Source of the DNA: Pogostemon cablin
Taxonomy: Eukaryota > Streptophyta > Magnoliopsida > Lamiales > Lamiaceae
Assembly: GCA_023678885.1 (NCBI GenBank)
Contig: CM042979.1
Coordinates: 23,612,981 to 23,676,980 of the forward strand
Direction: 5' to 3'
DNA: 64,000 nucleotides
Position 1 is the first letter of the stretch. Every line of letters starts with the position of its first letter. Positions 21,451 through 32,534 of this stretch are shown piece by piece. The position numbers were made by a program, and so were the translations under genes. The notes beneath the pieces are model-generated. The model did no database searches. It was not told where the DNA came from and was given only the letters and a program-made list of their open reading frames with translations.

Positions 21451-22988
21451 TGTTGCTCGTCCCGAGGAAACAAAACAAAAATAAAGAGAAAGAGAGTTAG
21501 AAAATTAGCGGGGAAATAAGGAATACGACTAACATGCCATGCACAAGACAATTGTCCTCAACTTAGGTCATGCAACTCTCATTATATATAATAATCAATT
21601 CATAGCATATAAGATAAGACAATCATAACAAATTCAAATACTCCATTCACATGTTCTCATGAAAAGTATATATCACTCGTACTTAAGTGTAAAAGATGTA
21701 CACTTATGGGTTAATGTGTTTACGCTCAGATTCAATTCAAGTGCATGCGTAACCATAAGCTTGCCAAATATCTCAAACTCTCCACCACTAAAAGTATGAT
21801 TTGACAATGGGATCAAAAAGAACTTTTCTTTTGGATGTAATGTTGGCTCTTCGGTTAAGGTAGAAAATATATGGATAAGTAACTCAAAACATGGATCAAT
21901 CAAGTGCGCATTACATCATGATCTTTCATTCTTCTTATTCACTTCAACTAAGAACAACATCCTTCTCAACTCTTTCACTCTTTTTCCAAGAACAACATTC
22001 TTTCCTTCTCTTTTTTTTCTTTTCTCTCGAGGTACCAGTTTCGGGCACTACCTCGCTCATTCTCCATAGGGTACTAGATTTAAGCACTACCCTAGGGTGT
22101 TTAGTTCAATGGAGTACTAGATTTAAGCACTACTCCATGATTCCCTTTAGATGCATTTTCAAGCTTCAATCACTTTTTCAACACCAATTTCATTCCTTCC
22201 CAAACTGTTATCAAACTCCATCAACACACTTTAAAAAGCCATTAATTCTCTTCTAGAAGGACACTCAAGGATCAAAAAATTCAGATGCTCAAAGTGGTTA
22301 TTTCTTGTAAGCTGCCAAAGAATGAGAATTTTAGGCTCAACGGGGTTAACTATGGATAAACATCATTTGGTAGGAAATTATTTGGCTAAGTGACTTAAAA
22401 ATTCAAGGATGGCCTAAAATAATCTCCCATCATCTAACACACATGTAGTTTCAAGTAAGACAAGAGGCAAGTTCTAGAATACATACACAAGAATGACACT
22501 CACCAGAAAAAATATATCATGTGATTATGTAACATGATCAACGAGACTCAAAATCTCACATGGGTTTTTAACAAGTAACAGAGCACTTTCATAGTAAAGC
22601 AATATCTCATAAGTATACAAAGAACTTCATACCACAATATAACTTAAGTACACTTCCTTCATCAATTTCAAAGGCATATGAATTTTCGGCACCATTCTAA
22701 AAATATAAGCTAACGTTGATCACAACCTTAAACTCAATCCTTTCACTCCTATAAATTAAAATCACACATAACTTAGAATAAGAAAATGAGGGTACCTAAT
22801 TTTTCTTCAACTTATATATGAGCTCCTTGAGTTGTTCAACTCGATCAGGTCAAAGCCCCAATTTACCTGTTTCTATCATCAAAGCTCAAACACACTCATC
22901 ATCACAGGATTCATCAATACTAAAATACGAGAATTATGAGAAAGACTCAATTTAGTATCTAATCGATTCCACACACTAAACATACCAA
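21451..22988 (-). other. AthNA-1 3' untranslated region
   Basis: About 1.5 kb with no coding signal, homologous to 59930-61495 of AthNA-2 in the same relative position. It contains the hairpin cassette at 22028-22138. A coding-strand purine-rich stretch lies just on its LTR side (plus-strand CTTTTTTTTCTTTT near 22010). Confidence 0.8.
22028..22138 (-). other. Triple-hairpin cassette, AthNA-1 copy
   Basis: Three consecutive inverted repeats. 22028-22055 has stem CGAGGTA/TACCTCG. 22064-22097 has TAGGGTA/TACCCTA. 22109-22138 has ATGGAGTA/TACTCCAT. The loops of the last two share CTAGATTTAAGCAC; the first has CCAGTTTCGGGCAC. The AthNA-2 copy is at 60797-60907. Confidence 0.85.
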
Positions 22989-22993
22989 CATAA

Positions 22994-24537
22994 TGATAAG
23001 TGATATTTTCACCTAAATTTTAGTGTCTTTTTATGTGTATTTTCGTATTATTTTATCCGTATTTATGTTCTATTTTGTTGTATTTTATGTTTTTATGGAA
23101 TATTTGAGAATGAGCTTAAATGTATGATTTATAGGTAAAAAGAGATTCTAGACACGAAAGAAAGATGTAGAAAAAAGTAGATCTCAATTTGGAGTTAAAA
23201 CGAGGGAGAATGGGCAAAAACAGAAGAAGAGAAAATAGGAGCAGCACAAACACAACCAATGTACCGAACACGGCCAGCACCTACAGGGCCGTGTACCGAA
23301 CACGGCCCTATAATCCGAGGCCGAGTTTTGTCCTCCGAAACACCTACAGTGGTCCTATGGCCGTGTTCTGCACACGGCCGGCCGTGTGCATTACACGACC
23401 AGTGTACCATACACGGCCCGTGTTGGTGCAAAAATTTAGAAAAAAATCAGAATCCTTCTAGAAGCTTCCCAAGGGTATAAATACCTCATACTTTAATATT
23501 TCATGAGATTTTTGAGGTTTTCACTCCTGCACACACATCACACACATTTTTCTTCATTTTTCACCATCCATTTCCTCCATTCTTCATCCATATCATCTAC
23601 CTTTATCCCACCATCAAACCCTTCATCAAGTAGATAGAGAAGCAAGGAAGAGAGGTGAATTACAAGGGGAAGAAGAAGATCACCATTGGAGACATCCAAG
23701 GGAGTTTTCATTCAAACTTTGTATTGAAACCTTATTTTTTATCATGTTTTGTAAGAATTTTAATGTCTATATTAATTTTTTTATGAATATGAGACACTAA
23801 TCTCCCTTGTGAGATTATCAATATGAATTGTGTTGGATAATTTTGGGCATTTTGCAATTGAATTCATATGTTGATTGGATTTGTTAATTTTCTATCATTG
23901 ATTGTTAATTGTTTGATTTGTATTGTTGATTTGTGTGATTAATTGTCATGGGCATGTGATTAGATTGAGAAATCAATTATATGTTTAGGATAGTTCATTG
24001 AATCATTTCATCAAACACTTCATGTGCATTATAAATTGTAAAGAGATTGAGAAATCCTTTAGGATTTAGAACTCTTTGATAGAACATTCGATTGGTTAGA
24101 TCGAGAGGTCAATTGATCGTGTGAGGGGACTCTCCAATTGAACTTAGTACCTAGTTGGAATTATTTGATTGAGAACCAACCTTTGAGCTATTTTGAGACC
24201 TTTGTGAGGATCTATAACCTATCCATCTCGAGAGGGAGTTTAGGTGGAATTCGTGTTGGCCCTTAGATATTAATCCATGATACATATGAATTCATTGCAT
24301 GATACCTAGATTCTCCATACTATAAGTATTGTTAGTCTCATTCTCTATCTACTTGGCTCATTCATCCATTCATTCATTCTTCTATCCATTTATTTTCCTG
24401 TCATTTCTTGATTATCTTCTCTTTATGATCATCTCTATAATACTATGATGAACACAAGATTGCTTAGATCCTAGTACCTACCTCCCTGTGGTTTGATAAA
24501 TTCTTTAATTAGTCATCCGACTACAAATGGCTAATCA
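22994..24537 (+). repeat. 5' LTR of Beta-1
   Basis: 1544 bp, TGATAAGTGATATTTTCACC to GGCTAATCA. TATA box GTATAAATA at 23475-23483. A cluster of CACGGCC/GGCCGTG palindromic words spans about 23250-23420, ending about 55 bp before the TATA box. It lacks the ~350-bp module present in Beta-2 LTRs. Confidence 0.93.
23250..23420 (+). promoter_or_regulatory. Palindromic CACGGCC cluster upstream of TATA, Beta-1 5' LTR
   Basis: Repeated GTACCGAACACGGCC and GGCCGTGT words in both orientations. The second copy is at 35610-35780. The function is unknown; it might be an enhancer, a methylation target or a structured RNA in the 3' LTR. Confidence 0.6.
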
Positions 24538-24539
24538 AA

Positions 24540-24557
24540 TGGCGCCATTGCCGGGGA
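24540..24557 (+). other. Primer-binding site of Beta-1 (tRNA-Asp type)
   Basis: TGGCGCCATTGCCGGGGA, two bases after the LTR. It has one difference from the Beta-2 site. Confidence 0.88.
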
Positions 24558-24776
24558 GGCAACGGTTGCTAGTGGTTTAACGAAGGAGTGTTTTAATTGG
24601 TATTACTAGAAATATTTTTATTGCTTTTATTATTTGCTTTGGAAAATTTTTGATCTCACTTGTTCATTTTGATAGGTACGTGGAAACTACCTTGAGAGAA
24701 GAGGAAGGGAGATCAAAGCAAAAAATAGAAAGTTTGAAGAAGTATTGTAGTAAGCCTTGAAGAGAAGAGCATTTAA

Positions 24777-26064
24777 ATGGAAGGTTGGAACCAATATATG
24801 AATGATCTTTTTGGGAATCAAAGTGCAAGGGTTCCACCTCAACAATCAAGAGGTTATATGAATGAGAGCAACTATGATTATAATTTTCAAATGAATCAAG
24901 ATAGCACTCAATATTACCATCAAGGAAGAAATGGAGAATGGCAACAATCTTATAATGCAAATACATTCCACCCTTATCAAGCATACACTTATTCTCCACC
25001 AAATTCCAACACTAACACTTCTCCTTCATTCCAAAACTACGCCTTATTGGACTTATATAGAAGATATGCTCAAGGAAGTGATGAAGGGCAAAATCTTCGA
25101 TCAAGTTTTCTTCAAAATGAATCCTCCGAGATAATTACACCCGCTACCTTGGAATTGACAAAACAAATAAGGATGATGAATCAAGGTGCTTATGGTCAAG
25201 CCTTGCCTAGTTCAAGTTTGGAGGGTGGTTAAAATTTACAAGGTGTATTGGTTCCTAGTCCTATGGAACAAGAAGAGTGGAGGATGCCTAACAATCAAGT
25301 AGGAGAAACTTCTTTCATGGAAGTGGATGATTTCCAAAGAAATTTTCATGGGAATTATCCACCAATTCAAGGATGGAATTTTGACAACCAAGAGGGATGA
25401 GACTTTCAACAAGTTGAGGAAGAAAAATTATCATTAGAAGTCTTGATTGAGATGAATGAAGCAATCTTTGAAGAGTGGAAGAAAAGAAATGAGGCAACTG
25501 AGAAGAGGTTAGAAGCTTTGGAGTATTAAGTAAGCCAAATTGTAAGTGCTTTGGCCAATTTTCAACAAGTTGAAGAACATGATGAGGAGAGTAAAGTTGA
25601 AGACGAGTTGGAGAGAGAAGAGAATTTGAGAAATGAAGAATCAAATAAGGTACTTGAATAGCCTATTAAGGCGAATGATGTTGAAGAAGAAGAACAAAGT
25701 CTAGAAGCAAATGATGATGATGACTTGAAGAGTGAAATGAGCATTTCTAAACCTTTAAACTCTTTAAGTTGTTTTGAATTTGATATTATTGTTTACATTG
25801 ACTTTGTCTTACTCATTGATTATTCTCAAATCCTTAAGAACAAGAGAGAACTCGAAGAGATGTTGAAATTTACTTGGAAAGAAGAAATAAGTGGTGCTCA
25901 AGAATGAAAAGGGCAATGGAGTGTAAGCTTAAGAGAGTCGAATTTTTGAAGCCATGCTTGAAGGATGCAACGGAGGCTGTCACTTGCCATAAATTCCTAA
26001 AAGAGGAAGAAGCACAACGGTTAAAATTTGATGGCAAGGACGAAAGATATCCGTGGCCATTCTG
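24777..26064 (+). pseudogene. Beta-1 gag-like ORF, decayed
   Basis: Homologue of the Beta-2 ORF (29118-30485). Starts MEGWNQYMNDLFGNQSARVPP; 24777-25232 is open. It is then broken by TAA after SSLEGG, TGA after DNQEG, TAA in place of Gln in EYQVSQIV, and TAG after KVLE. A frameshift at about 25880 changes the last 50 codons. Every stop falls where Beta-2 has a sense codon. The N-terminal part is rich in Asn, Gln and Tyr. The middle is coiled-coil-like and then acidic. No protease, zinc knuckle or RT follows. Confidence 0.8.
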
Positions 26065-26094
26065 ATGAGTTCTCCATATCCCGTCCGGCTTGAA

Positions 26095-26128
26095 GACGTT
26101 AAACTTAGTGCTAGATGGGAGGCAACCC
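26095..26128 (+). other. Athila-type 3' motif in Beta-1
   Basis: GACGTTAAA (26095-26103) and GGGAGGCAACCC (26117-26128) in close sequence. This pair is a familiar conserved block just downstream of pol in Athila-like plant elements. Here it follows the gag-like ORF directly, as if pol had been removed. Confidence 0.7.
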
Positions 26129-26139
26129 ATCATTATCTT

Positions 26140-27061
26140 TTATAACTTTATTTAATTCTTTCAATAAGGATGGTGGATTTATTTTTTTCTTGCATTTTTG
26201 GCATGTAGGTTGATTGTGCTCGTGAGGAAGATGCGTATTGAAGATATGAGAAGTTATTGATTTGAAGTGTGTAGGTATGTTTCACTATTTTTGCAAACTT
26301 AATTCTCAACTCTTGTCTCGATTTAAGTTTGGGGAGATGTTGCGTGGTATGACATACCTTGTTTTGTGATAATGCATATACTTCTCATATTTTTGACCCA
26401 ATTTTAAAAATTTTCTCATGAGTTTTGGTATGTTTTGGTCCGATTGGTTGTGTTGAAGTGCATGATGATCCATATTTTCAATGAAATTGTTGACCTATTG
26501 GTTTTGTTGAGCATGTATGAAGGGTATTTGAGGCATGAATTGAACTCGAAGCTAACAACTTCTACTACCAAATGACTATTGAGGGAGTTCATTCTACACC
26601 CTACAACTTCTATGTGCTTAGCATAATTTGATATGATTTGGATTGATGTGATTAGCATGCTACTTCATGTGTTATGTTTTTGGAAAGTTTACTTTTCAAT
26701 CAAGGTAGGGATGATTGTGAGCTTAATTGTCATGGGTGATATAGAATGTGTGTTTTATTATCTAATGATGGATGATTTTGGTTTTGCATGTTATGTGTAT
26801 TTTGATTTTGGTTTTGTGTGTTTTCCTATTCTTGTTGAGGGATGTTTGGTGATTTGTTTACGGAGGTTGTGAGTCATTTTTGAATATGAGTGATGATATG
26901 TTGTGGTGATAAGTGATGGCAAGTTATGATTAAGAATCTCTACACTTTCAAATTGTGAAATGTTTTATTGAACTTGTTCAATTTTGAGATGAATGTGGTA
27001 TAATAAGTTTCTTAAGGCCCGAGCATAAGCTTGTGAGAAGTTGAGCCTTAACCGTGCATAA
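26140..27061 (+). other. Beta-1 3' untranslated region, left part
   Basis: T/G-rich non-coding sequence. It contains an internal PPT-like AAGTTTGGGG at 26325-26334. The region continues at 34351 after Beta-2. Confidence 0.7.
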
Positions 27062-27066
27062 ATGGT
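27062..27066. repeat. Target-site duplication of Beta-2, partner 34351-34355
   Basis: Perfect ATGGT on both sides. Reading across it restores the continuous Beta-1 3' region (compare 31520-31545 in Beta-2). Confidence 0.92.
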
Positions 27067-28881
27067 TGATGAGTGATATTTTCACCTAGATTTTAGTGTC
27101 TTTTTATATGTGTTTTCGTATATTGTTATCCGTATTTATGTGTTATTTGGTTGTATTTTGTGTTTTTATGTAAATGTATGTGAATGAGCTTAAACGTATG
27201 ATATTTAGGTAAAAATGGATCCTAGACGTGATAAGGAAGATGTAGGAAAAAGCGGATCTCAATTCGGAGTTGAAACGAGGGAGAATGAGTCAAATCAAGC
27301 AAAATGCTGAAAAAAATGCACGTCCAATTTGTGTAATTTTTCTGTACTCTTGTGGAGCTCAAAACTAGAAGTGTAACACATGGTTGTTAAGCGATAGAAA
27401 AGAAGATTATTTTGGTATGATAAACACTTCAATTGGAGCTGAAACGAGAAAGTTATTATTAAAATGGTGATGTCGCGCAAGCTGTTCCTACTCAGCACGG
27501 TTGTGCTACTTTGCATGACTTGTTACACCCTCAAATATTGGAAGTTTTGTCAGATCTTTATATGGATAGAAAGCCAAAGAAAAGAGGATCACATGAGCGC
27601 AAGAATTACTCAAATCAGAGATCGGATGTGGAAGTTATGCGCGAAATAGTGAGACTGCGCAGCCCGTGTTACGCAACACGACCCGTGTTACGCAACACGG
27701 CCTTGTAAGCCCTGGCCGTTTTCTGACATCAGAAACGCCTACACGGCCACCCTGTGGTCGTGTTGCAGCACACGATTCGTGTTGCTGCAGTATCAGAAAC
27801 ACATCAGAATCCTTCTAGAAGCCTCCCAAGGGGTATAAATACCAAACACTTTAATATTTTGAGATCAGATCCGAAATCCACTCTTCCACACACACCTCAC
27901 ACACCTTTTCCTCCATTTTTCACCTTCACATTCATCCATTCTTCATCCTTTGGATCTTCCATTATCCAACCATCAAATCCTTCATCCAAGTAGCTAGAGG
28001 AGTAAGGAAGAGAGGTGAATTGCAAGAGGAAGAAGAAGATCACCATTGGAGACATCCAAGGGAGTTTTCATCTACACTTTGTATTGAAACCTATTGTTTA
28101 TCATGTTTTGTAAGGATTTTAATGTCTATGTTGGATTCCTTGTGACCATGAGAGGCTAATCTCCCTTGTGAGATTAGCAATATGAATTGTGTTGGATAAT
28201 TTTGGGGATTTGTGTATTTGAATTCATATGTTGATTGGATCTATGATTTTCTATCATTGATTATTAATTGTTTGATTTGTATTGATGATTTGTGTGTTTA
28301 GTTGTTCAAAATATGTGATTAATTGAGAAATCAATGATATGCTTAGGATAATTGAGTGAATCATTTCATCAAACACCTCATGTGCATTATAAATTATGAA
28401 GAGATTGAGAAATCCTTCATAGTTTAGAACCCTTTGGTAGGACATTCGATTAGTTTGATCGAGAGATTGATTAATTGTGTGAAGGGACTCTCATTTAAGC
28501 TTAGTACCTAGTTGGAATTGTTTAAGTGAGAACCAATCCATTGAGCTATTTGATATCCATATCCTATTCATTCCGAGAGGGAGTTTAGGTGATCTTAGTG
28601 TTGGCCCTTAGTCTTCAATCCATGACACATATGAATTTGATATATGATACCTAGATTTTCCATGCTTTAAGTATTGCTAGTCTCATCTCTATCTACTTGG
28701 CTCATTCATCCATCTCCCATTTATCTATCCTTTTATTTTATTGTAATTCTTGATTATCTTCCCTTCTTGATCATCTCTATAAAACTATGACAAATACGAG
28801 ATCGCTTAAACTCTAGTACCTTCCTCCCTGTGGTTCGATAATTTCTTTAATTGGTCATGCCCACTATATTATGGCTAATCA
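27067..28881 (+). repeat. 5' LTR of Beta-2
   Basis: 1815 bp, TGATGAGTGATATTTTCACC to GGCTAATCA. TATA box GTATAAATA at 27833-27841. Palindromic CCGTGTTACGCAACACG cluster at 27655-27795. It carries two diverged copies of the GAAAGTTATG module (about 27350-27482 and 27550-27660), absent from Beta-1 LTRs but present in AthNA LTRs. Confidence 0.94.
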
Positions 28882-28883
28882 AA

Positions 28884-28901
28884 TGGCGCCGTTGCCGGGG
28901 A
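28884..28901 (+). other. Primer-binding site of Beta-2 (tRNA-Asp type)
   Basis: TGGCGCCGTTGCCGGGGA, the classic Athila/Calypso PBS, two bases inside the LTR. Confidence 0.92.
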
Positions 28902-29117
28902 GGCAACGGTTGCTAGTGGTTTAACGAAGGAGTATTTCGATTGGTATTAATAGAGATATTTTTATTGCTTTTTATTATTTGCTTTGGAAAATTTTTGATC
29001 TCACTTGTTCGTTTTGATAGGTACTTGACACTACCTTAAGAGAAGAGGAAGGGGGATCAAAGCCAAAAATAGCAAGTTGGAAGAAGAATTGTTGTAAGCC
29101 TTGAGAAGAGCATTTAA

Positions 29118-30485
29118 ATGGATGGTTGGAACCAATTCACAAATGTCTTTGGAGATCAATTTGCAAGGGATCCACCTCCACAATCAAGAGGCTACATGAA
29201 TGAGAGCAACTATGGGTACAACTTTCAAATGAATCAAGAAAGCTCTCAATACTATAATCAAGGAAGAAATGGAGAATGGCAACAAGCTTACAATGCAAAT
29301 ACATTCCATCCGTATCAAGCATACACTTATTCTCCACCAAATCCCAACACCAACACTTCTCCTCCGTTTCAAAACTACGTCTTACTTGAATTATATAGAA
29401 GAAGTGCTCAAGGAAGTGATGAAGGTCAAGATCCTCAATCAAGTTTTCTTCAAAATGAATCCTCCGAGATAATTGCCGAAGTTACTTTGGAAGTGACAAG
29501 ACAAATAAGGATGATGAATCAAGATGCTTATGGTCAAGTCTTATCTAATTCAAGTTTGGGGGGTACTCAAAATGTGCAAGGTGTGTCGATTCCTAGTCCT
29601 ATGGAGCAAGAAGAGTGGAGGATGCCTACGCATCAAGTAGGAGATGTTTCTTTCATGGGAGTGGATGATTTCCAAGGAAATTTTTAACATAACTATGAAG
29701 GAAGTTTTCATGGGAATTATCCACCAATTCAAGAATGGAATTGTGACAACCAAGAGGGAGGAGACTTTCAACAAGTCGAAGAAGAAAAATCATCTTTAGA
29801 AGTATTGATTGAGAAGTTGATTGAAACAAGGAGAAAGAGTGATGAAGTTAATGAAAGAAGATTCAAGGCTAGTGAGGAAAATAATGAAAGAAGATTCAAG
29901 GCTATTGAGGAAAATAATGATCAAAGATTCAAAGTCTTGGAGCATCAAGTGAGCCAAATTGTAAGTACTTTGGCCAATTTTCAACAAGTTGAAGAACTTG
30001 AAGAGGAGAGCAAATTCGAAGAAGAGTTGGAGAAAGAAGAGAATTTGGGGGATGAAGAATCAAATGAGGTGTTTGAAGAGCCTATTGAGGCAAATGATGT
30101 TGATGAAGAGGAACAAAGTCTAGAAACAAATGATGATGACTTGAAGAGTGAAATGAGCATTTCTAAACCTTTAAACTCTTTAAGTTTCTTTGAACTTGAT
30201 AATATTGTTTACATTGATTTTGTTTTACCCATTGATTTTTCTCATATCCTTAGAAACAAAAGAGAACTCGAAGAGATGTTAGAGATCTATTTGGTAAGGA
30301 GGAATAAGTGGTGTTCAAGAATGGAGAGGGCAATGGAGTGTAAGCTCAAGAGAGTCGAATTTTTGAAGCCATGCTCGAAGGATGCAACTGAGGTCGTCAC
30401 TTGGCACAAATGCCTAATAAAGGAAGAAGCACAACGGTTAAAATTCGATGGCAAGGACGAAAGATATCAGTGGCCATTCCGATGA
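29118..30485 (+). CDS. Beta-2 gag-like ORF, one in-frame stop
   Basis: About 455 codons, interrupted only by TAA at 29685-29687 (DFQGNF stop HNYEGSF; a C-to-T change of CAA is the simplest cause). The start ATG at 29118 is shared with Beta-1. Layout: residues 1-100 rich in Asn, Gln, Tyr and Ser; 100-190 mixed; about 230-285 coiled-coil-like, with three repeats of ENNERRFKA.E and LEHQVSQIVSTLANFQQV; 285-340 strongly acidic; the last 110 residues hydrophobic then basic, ending KDERYQWPFR. There is no capsid domain, zinc knuckle or protease. The coiled-coil part resembles Athila Gag tails, so it may be a Gag remnant or a new accessory protein. Function unknown. Confidence 0.75.
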
Positions 30486-30511
30486 GTTCTTCATATCCCG
30501 TCCGGCTTGAA

Positions 30512-30545
30512 GACGTTAAACTTAGCGCTAGATGGGAGGCAACCC
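30512..30545 (+). other. Athila-type 3' motif in Beta-2
   Basis: GACGTTAAA (30512-30520) and GGGAGGCAACCC (30534-30545), starting about 26 bp after the gag-like stop codon. Same arrangement as in Beta-1. Confidence 0.7.
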
Positions 30546-32521
30546 ATCATTATCTTTATTGCTTTATTTATTGCTTTCAATAAGGATGGTGGATTTGCTT
30601 GTTTTGCATTTTTGGTATGTATGTTGATTGTGCTTGTGAGGAGAATGCGTATTGGACAAACGATAAGTGCTTGATTTGAAGTGTGAAAGTAAGTCACACC
30701 ACTTTTTGCAAACTTACCTCGAAACTCTTGTTTCAATTTAAGTTTGGGGGGATATGGCGTGGTGTGACATACTTTGTCTTGAAAGCATATACTTTTCGTA
30801 TTTTTGGGCTAATTTTAAAATTTTTCTCATGAGTTTGGTTTGATTTTGATATGATTGGTGGTGTTGAAGTGCATGATAGTCCATATTTGTTAAATGCAAT
30901 TGTTGAGCTAATGGTTTTGTTGAGCATGTATGAAGGGTATTGGAAGCACGAATTAAGCTCGGAGCTAACAACTTCCACTATCAAATGCTTATTGAGGGAG
31001 TTCATTCTACACCCTACCACTTTTATGTGCTTAGCATAATTTGATTTGATTTGTATTGATGTGATTAGCATGCTACTTAATTTGTTATGTTTTGGGAGGT
31101 TTACTTTCGTATCTTAGGATTTCTTTTTTCAATAAGGTTGGGATGATTGTGAGCTTACATTGTTATGGATGATTTGAATGTGTGCTTTATTGTCTAATGA
31201 TGGTGATTTTTGTTTTTGCATGTTATGTGTTTTTGTTTTGTTTCTTGTTTGTTGAGTCTTTATTTTATGTTTTGTGTGTTTTCTTATTTTTGTCTTGGTA
31301 TGTTTGGTGGTTTGTTTTGGGATGTTGTGAGTCATTTTTGAATATGAGTGTTGATATGTTGTAGTGATAAGTGATGACAAGTTATGATTAAGAATCTCTA
31401 CACTTTCGAATTGTGACATGATTTACTTAACTTGTTCAATTTTGAGATGAATGTGGTGCAATAAGTTTCTTAAGGTCCGAGCACAAGCTTGTGAGCATTT
31501 GAGCCTCAACCGTGCATACATGGTTTTTTTTCTTCATGAGTGGATTGGTTGTGTTTGATAAGTTAGAACTTGCTCAAGGACTATAGGAATGTGCCCGATT
31601 AGTGGAGATTAGTGACATGATCTAAGGCCATCCTTGTTATTATAGTCATTACCATATATTTCCCTACCATGAACATCATCCCTAGTCAACCACTTTGAGC
31701 CTTAAAGCCTATTTATTGTGATATAAGCACATTACAAGCCATGATTACCCACTTAAGCCTTACATATATACCATTTGTGTAGGTGATTGAGGAGATGGTA
31801 ACTAGAAAGGTTTGATAAGGAAGAAAAAGAAAAAAGGAAATGGTAAACAAGCAAGAAAAATGATGAAAAAGAGCACAAGAAAGAATGGACATGCAACCTC
31901 AAAATAAGAAAATGAGCAAAGCAATAACAATATGCTCAAGTACTTAAAAGTTCAAAGAAGGAAGCATGCATTAAAAGAAGCTCAAAATCTAAGGAAAGTT
32001 GATGATTAGTACTTGTGATTACCAAAGTTGAGAAAGGAAGAAAGAAAAGTGGAGAAGTTGAGGAAGTTGATCATCTCTTCGATTACTTACACTTGTTAGT
32101 CACTATTATCCATACTCTTCCTACCTTACCAAAGAGCCTATCATTACATCCAAATTAAAGACCTTTTTGATTTTTAATTTAAACTTTGGTGGTTTGTGAA
32201 TGTAGTCCACGAGCAAGCTTATAGCGAGTCGAGCTAATCGGTTAATGAGTGATGATTTACCCTACTTTAAAGAGTGTTGAGTGACATTTATAACCTATGT
32301 GAGGCTTGGACCAAAAAGAGACTATATTACACTAATATTCTCTTTAGATTGAACTTGTTAATTCTTCATGTCATGAATCTAATGTTGTAGGATGACTTAG
32401 AATAAATAGTGATTCTTATTATTATTGATGTGTTGTTACTTATGTTCGTTTAGTCTTTTCCTAGGTGAAAATCTCACTCCTTGGTTTATCATTTTCGTTG
32501 TGCGAGGACGCACAACACTTT
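30546..32521 (+). other. Beta-2 3' untranslated region
   Basis: Nearly 2 kb without a supported gene. It contains an internal PPT-like AAGTTTGGGGGG at 30740-30751, T/G-rich sequence to about 31500, then an A/G-rich stretch (31800-32100, many AAGAAA words). Homologous to the Beta-1 sequences at 26140-27061 and 34356-35348. Confidence 0.75.
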
Positions 32522-32534
32522 AAGTTTGGGGGTG
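32522..32534 (+). other. Polypurine tract of Beta-2
   Basis: AAGTTTGGGGGTG directly before the 3' LTR. The Beta-1 equivalent is at 35349-35361. Confidence 0.9.

Noticed and set aside
23189..23480. Frames rich in RTRP/HGP across the CACGGCC cluster of Beta-1 LTRs
   Set aside because: Their repetitiveness follows from the palindromic DNA words and they exist on both strands.
27464..27708. Short plus-strand frames such as MHDLLHPQILEV... in Beta-2 LTRs (also 32923-33176) and their minus-strand shadows
   Set aside because: They fall inside the GAAAGTTATG module of the LTRs and change freely between copies. No known domain and no start context. They reflect the repeat, not a gene.
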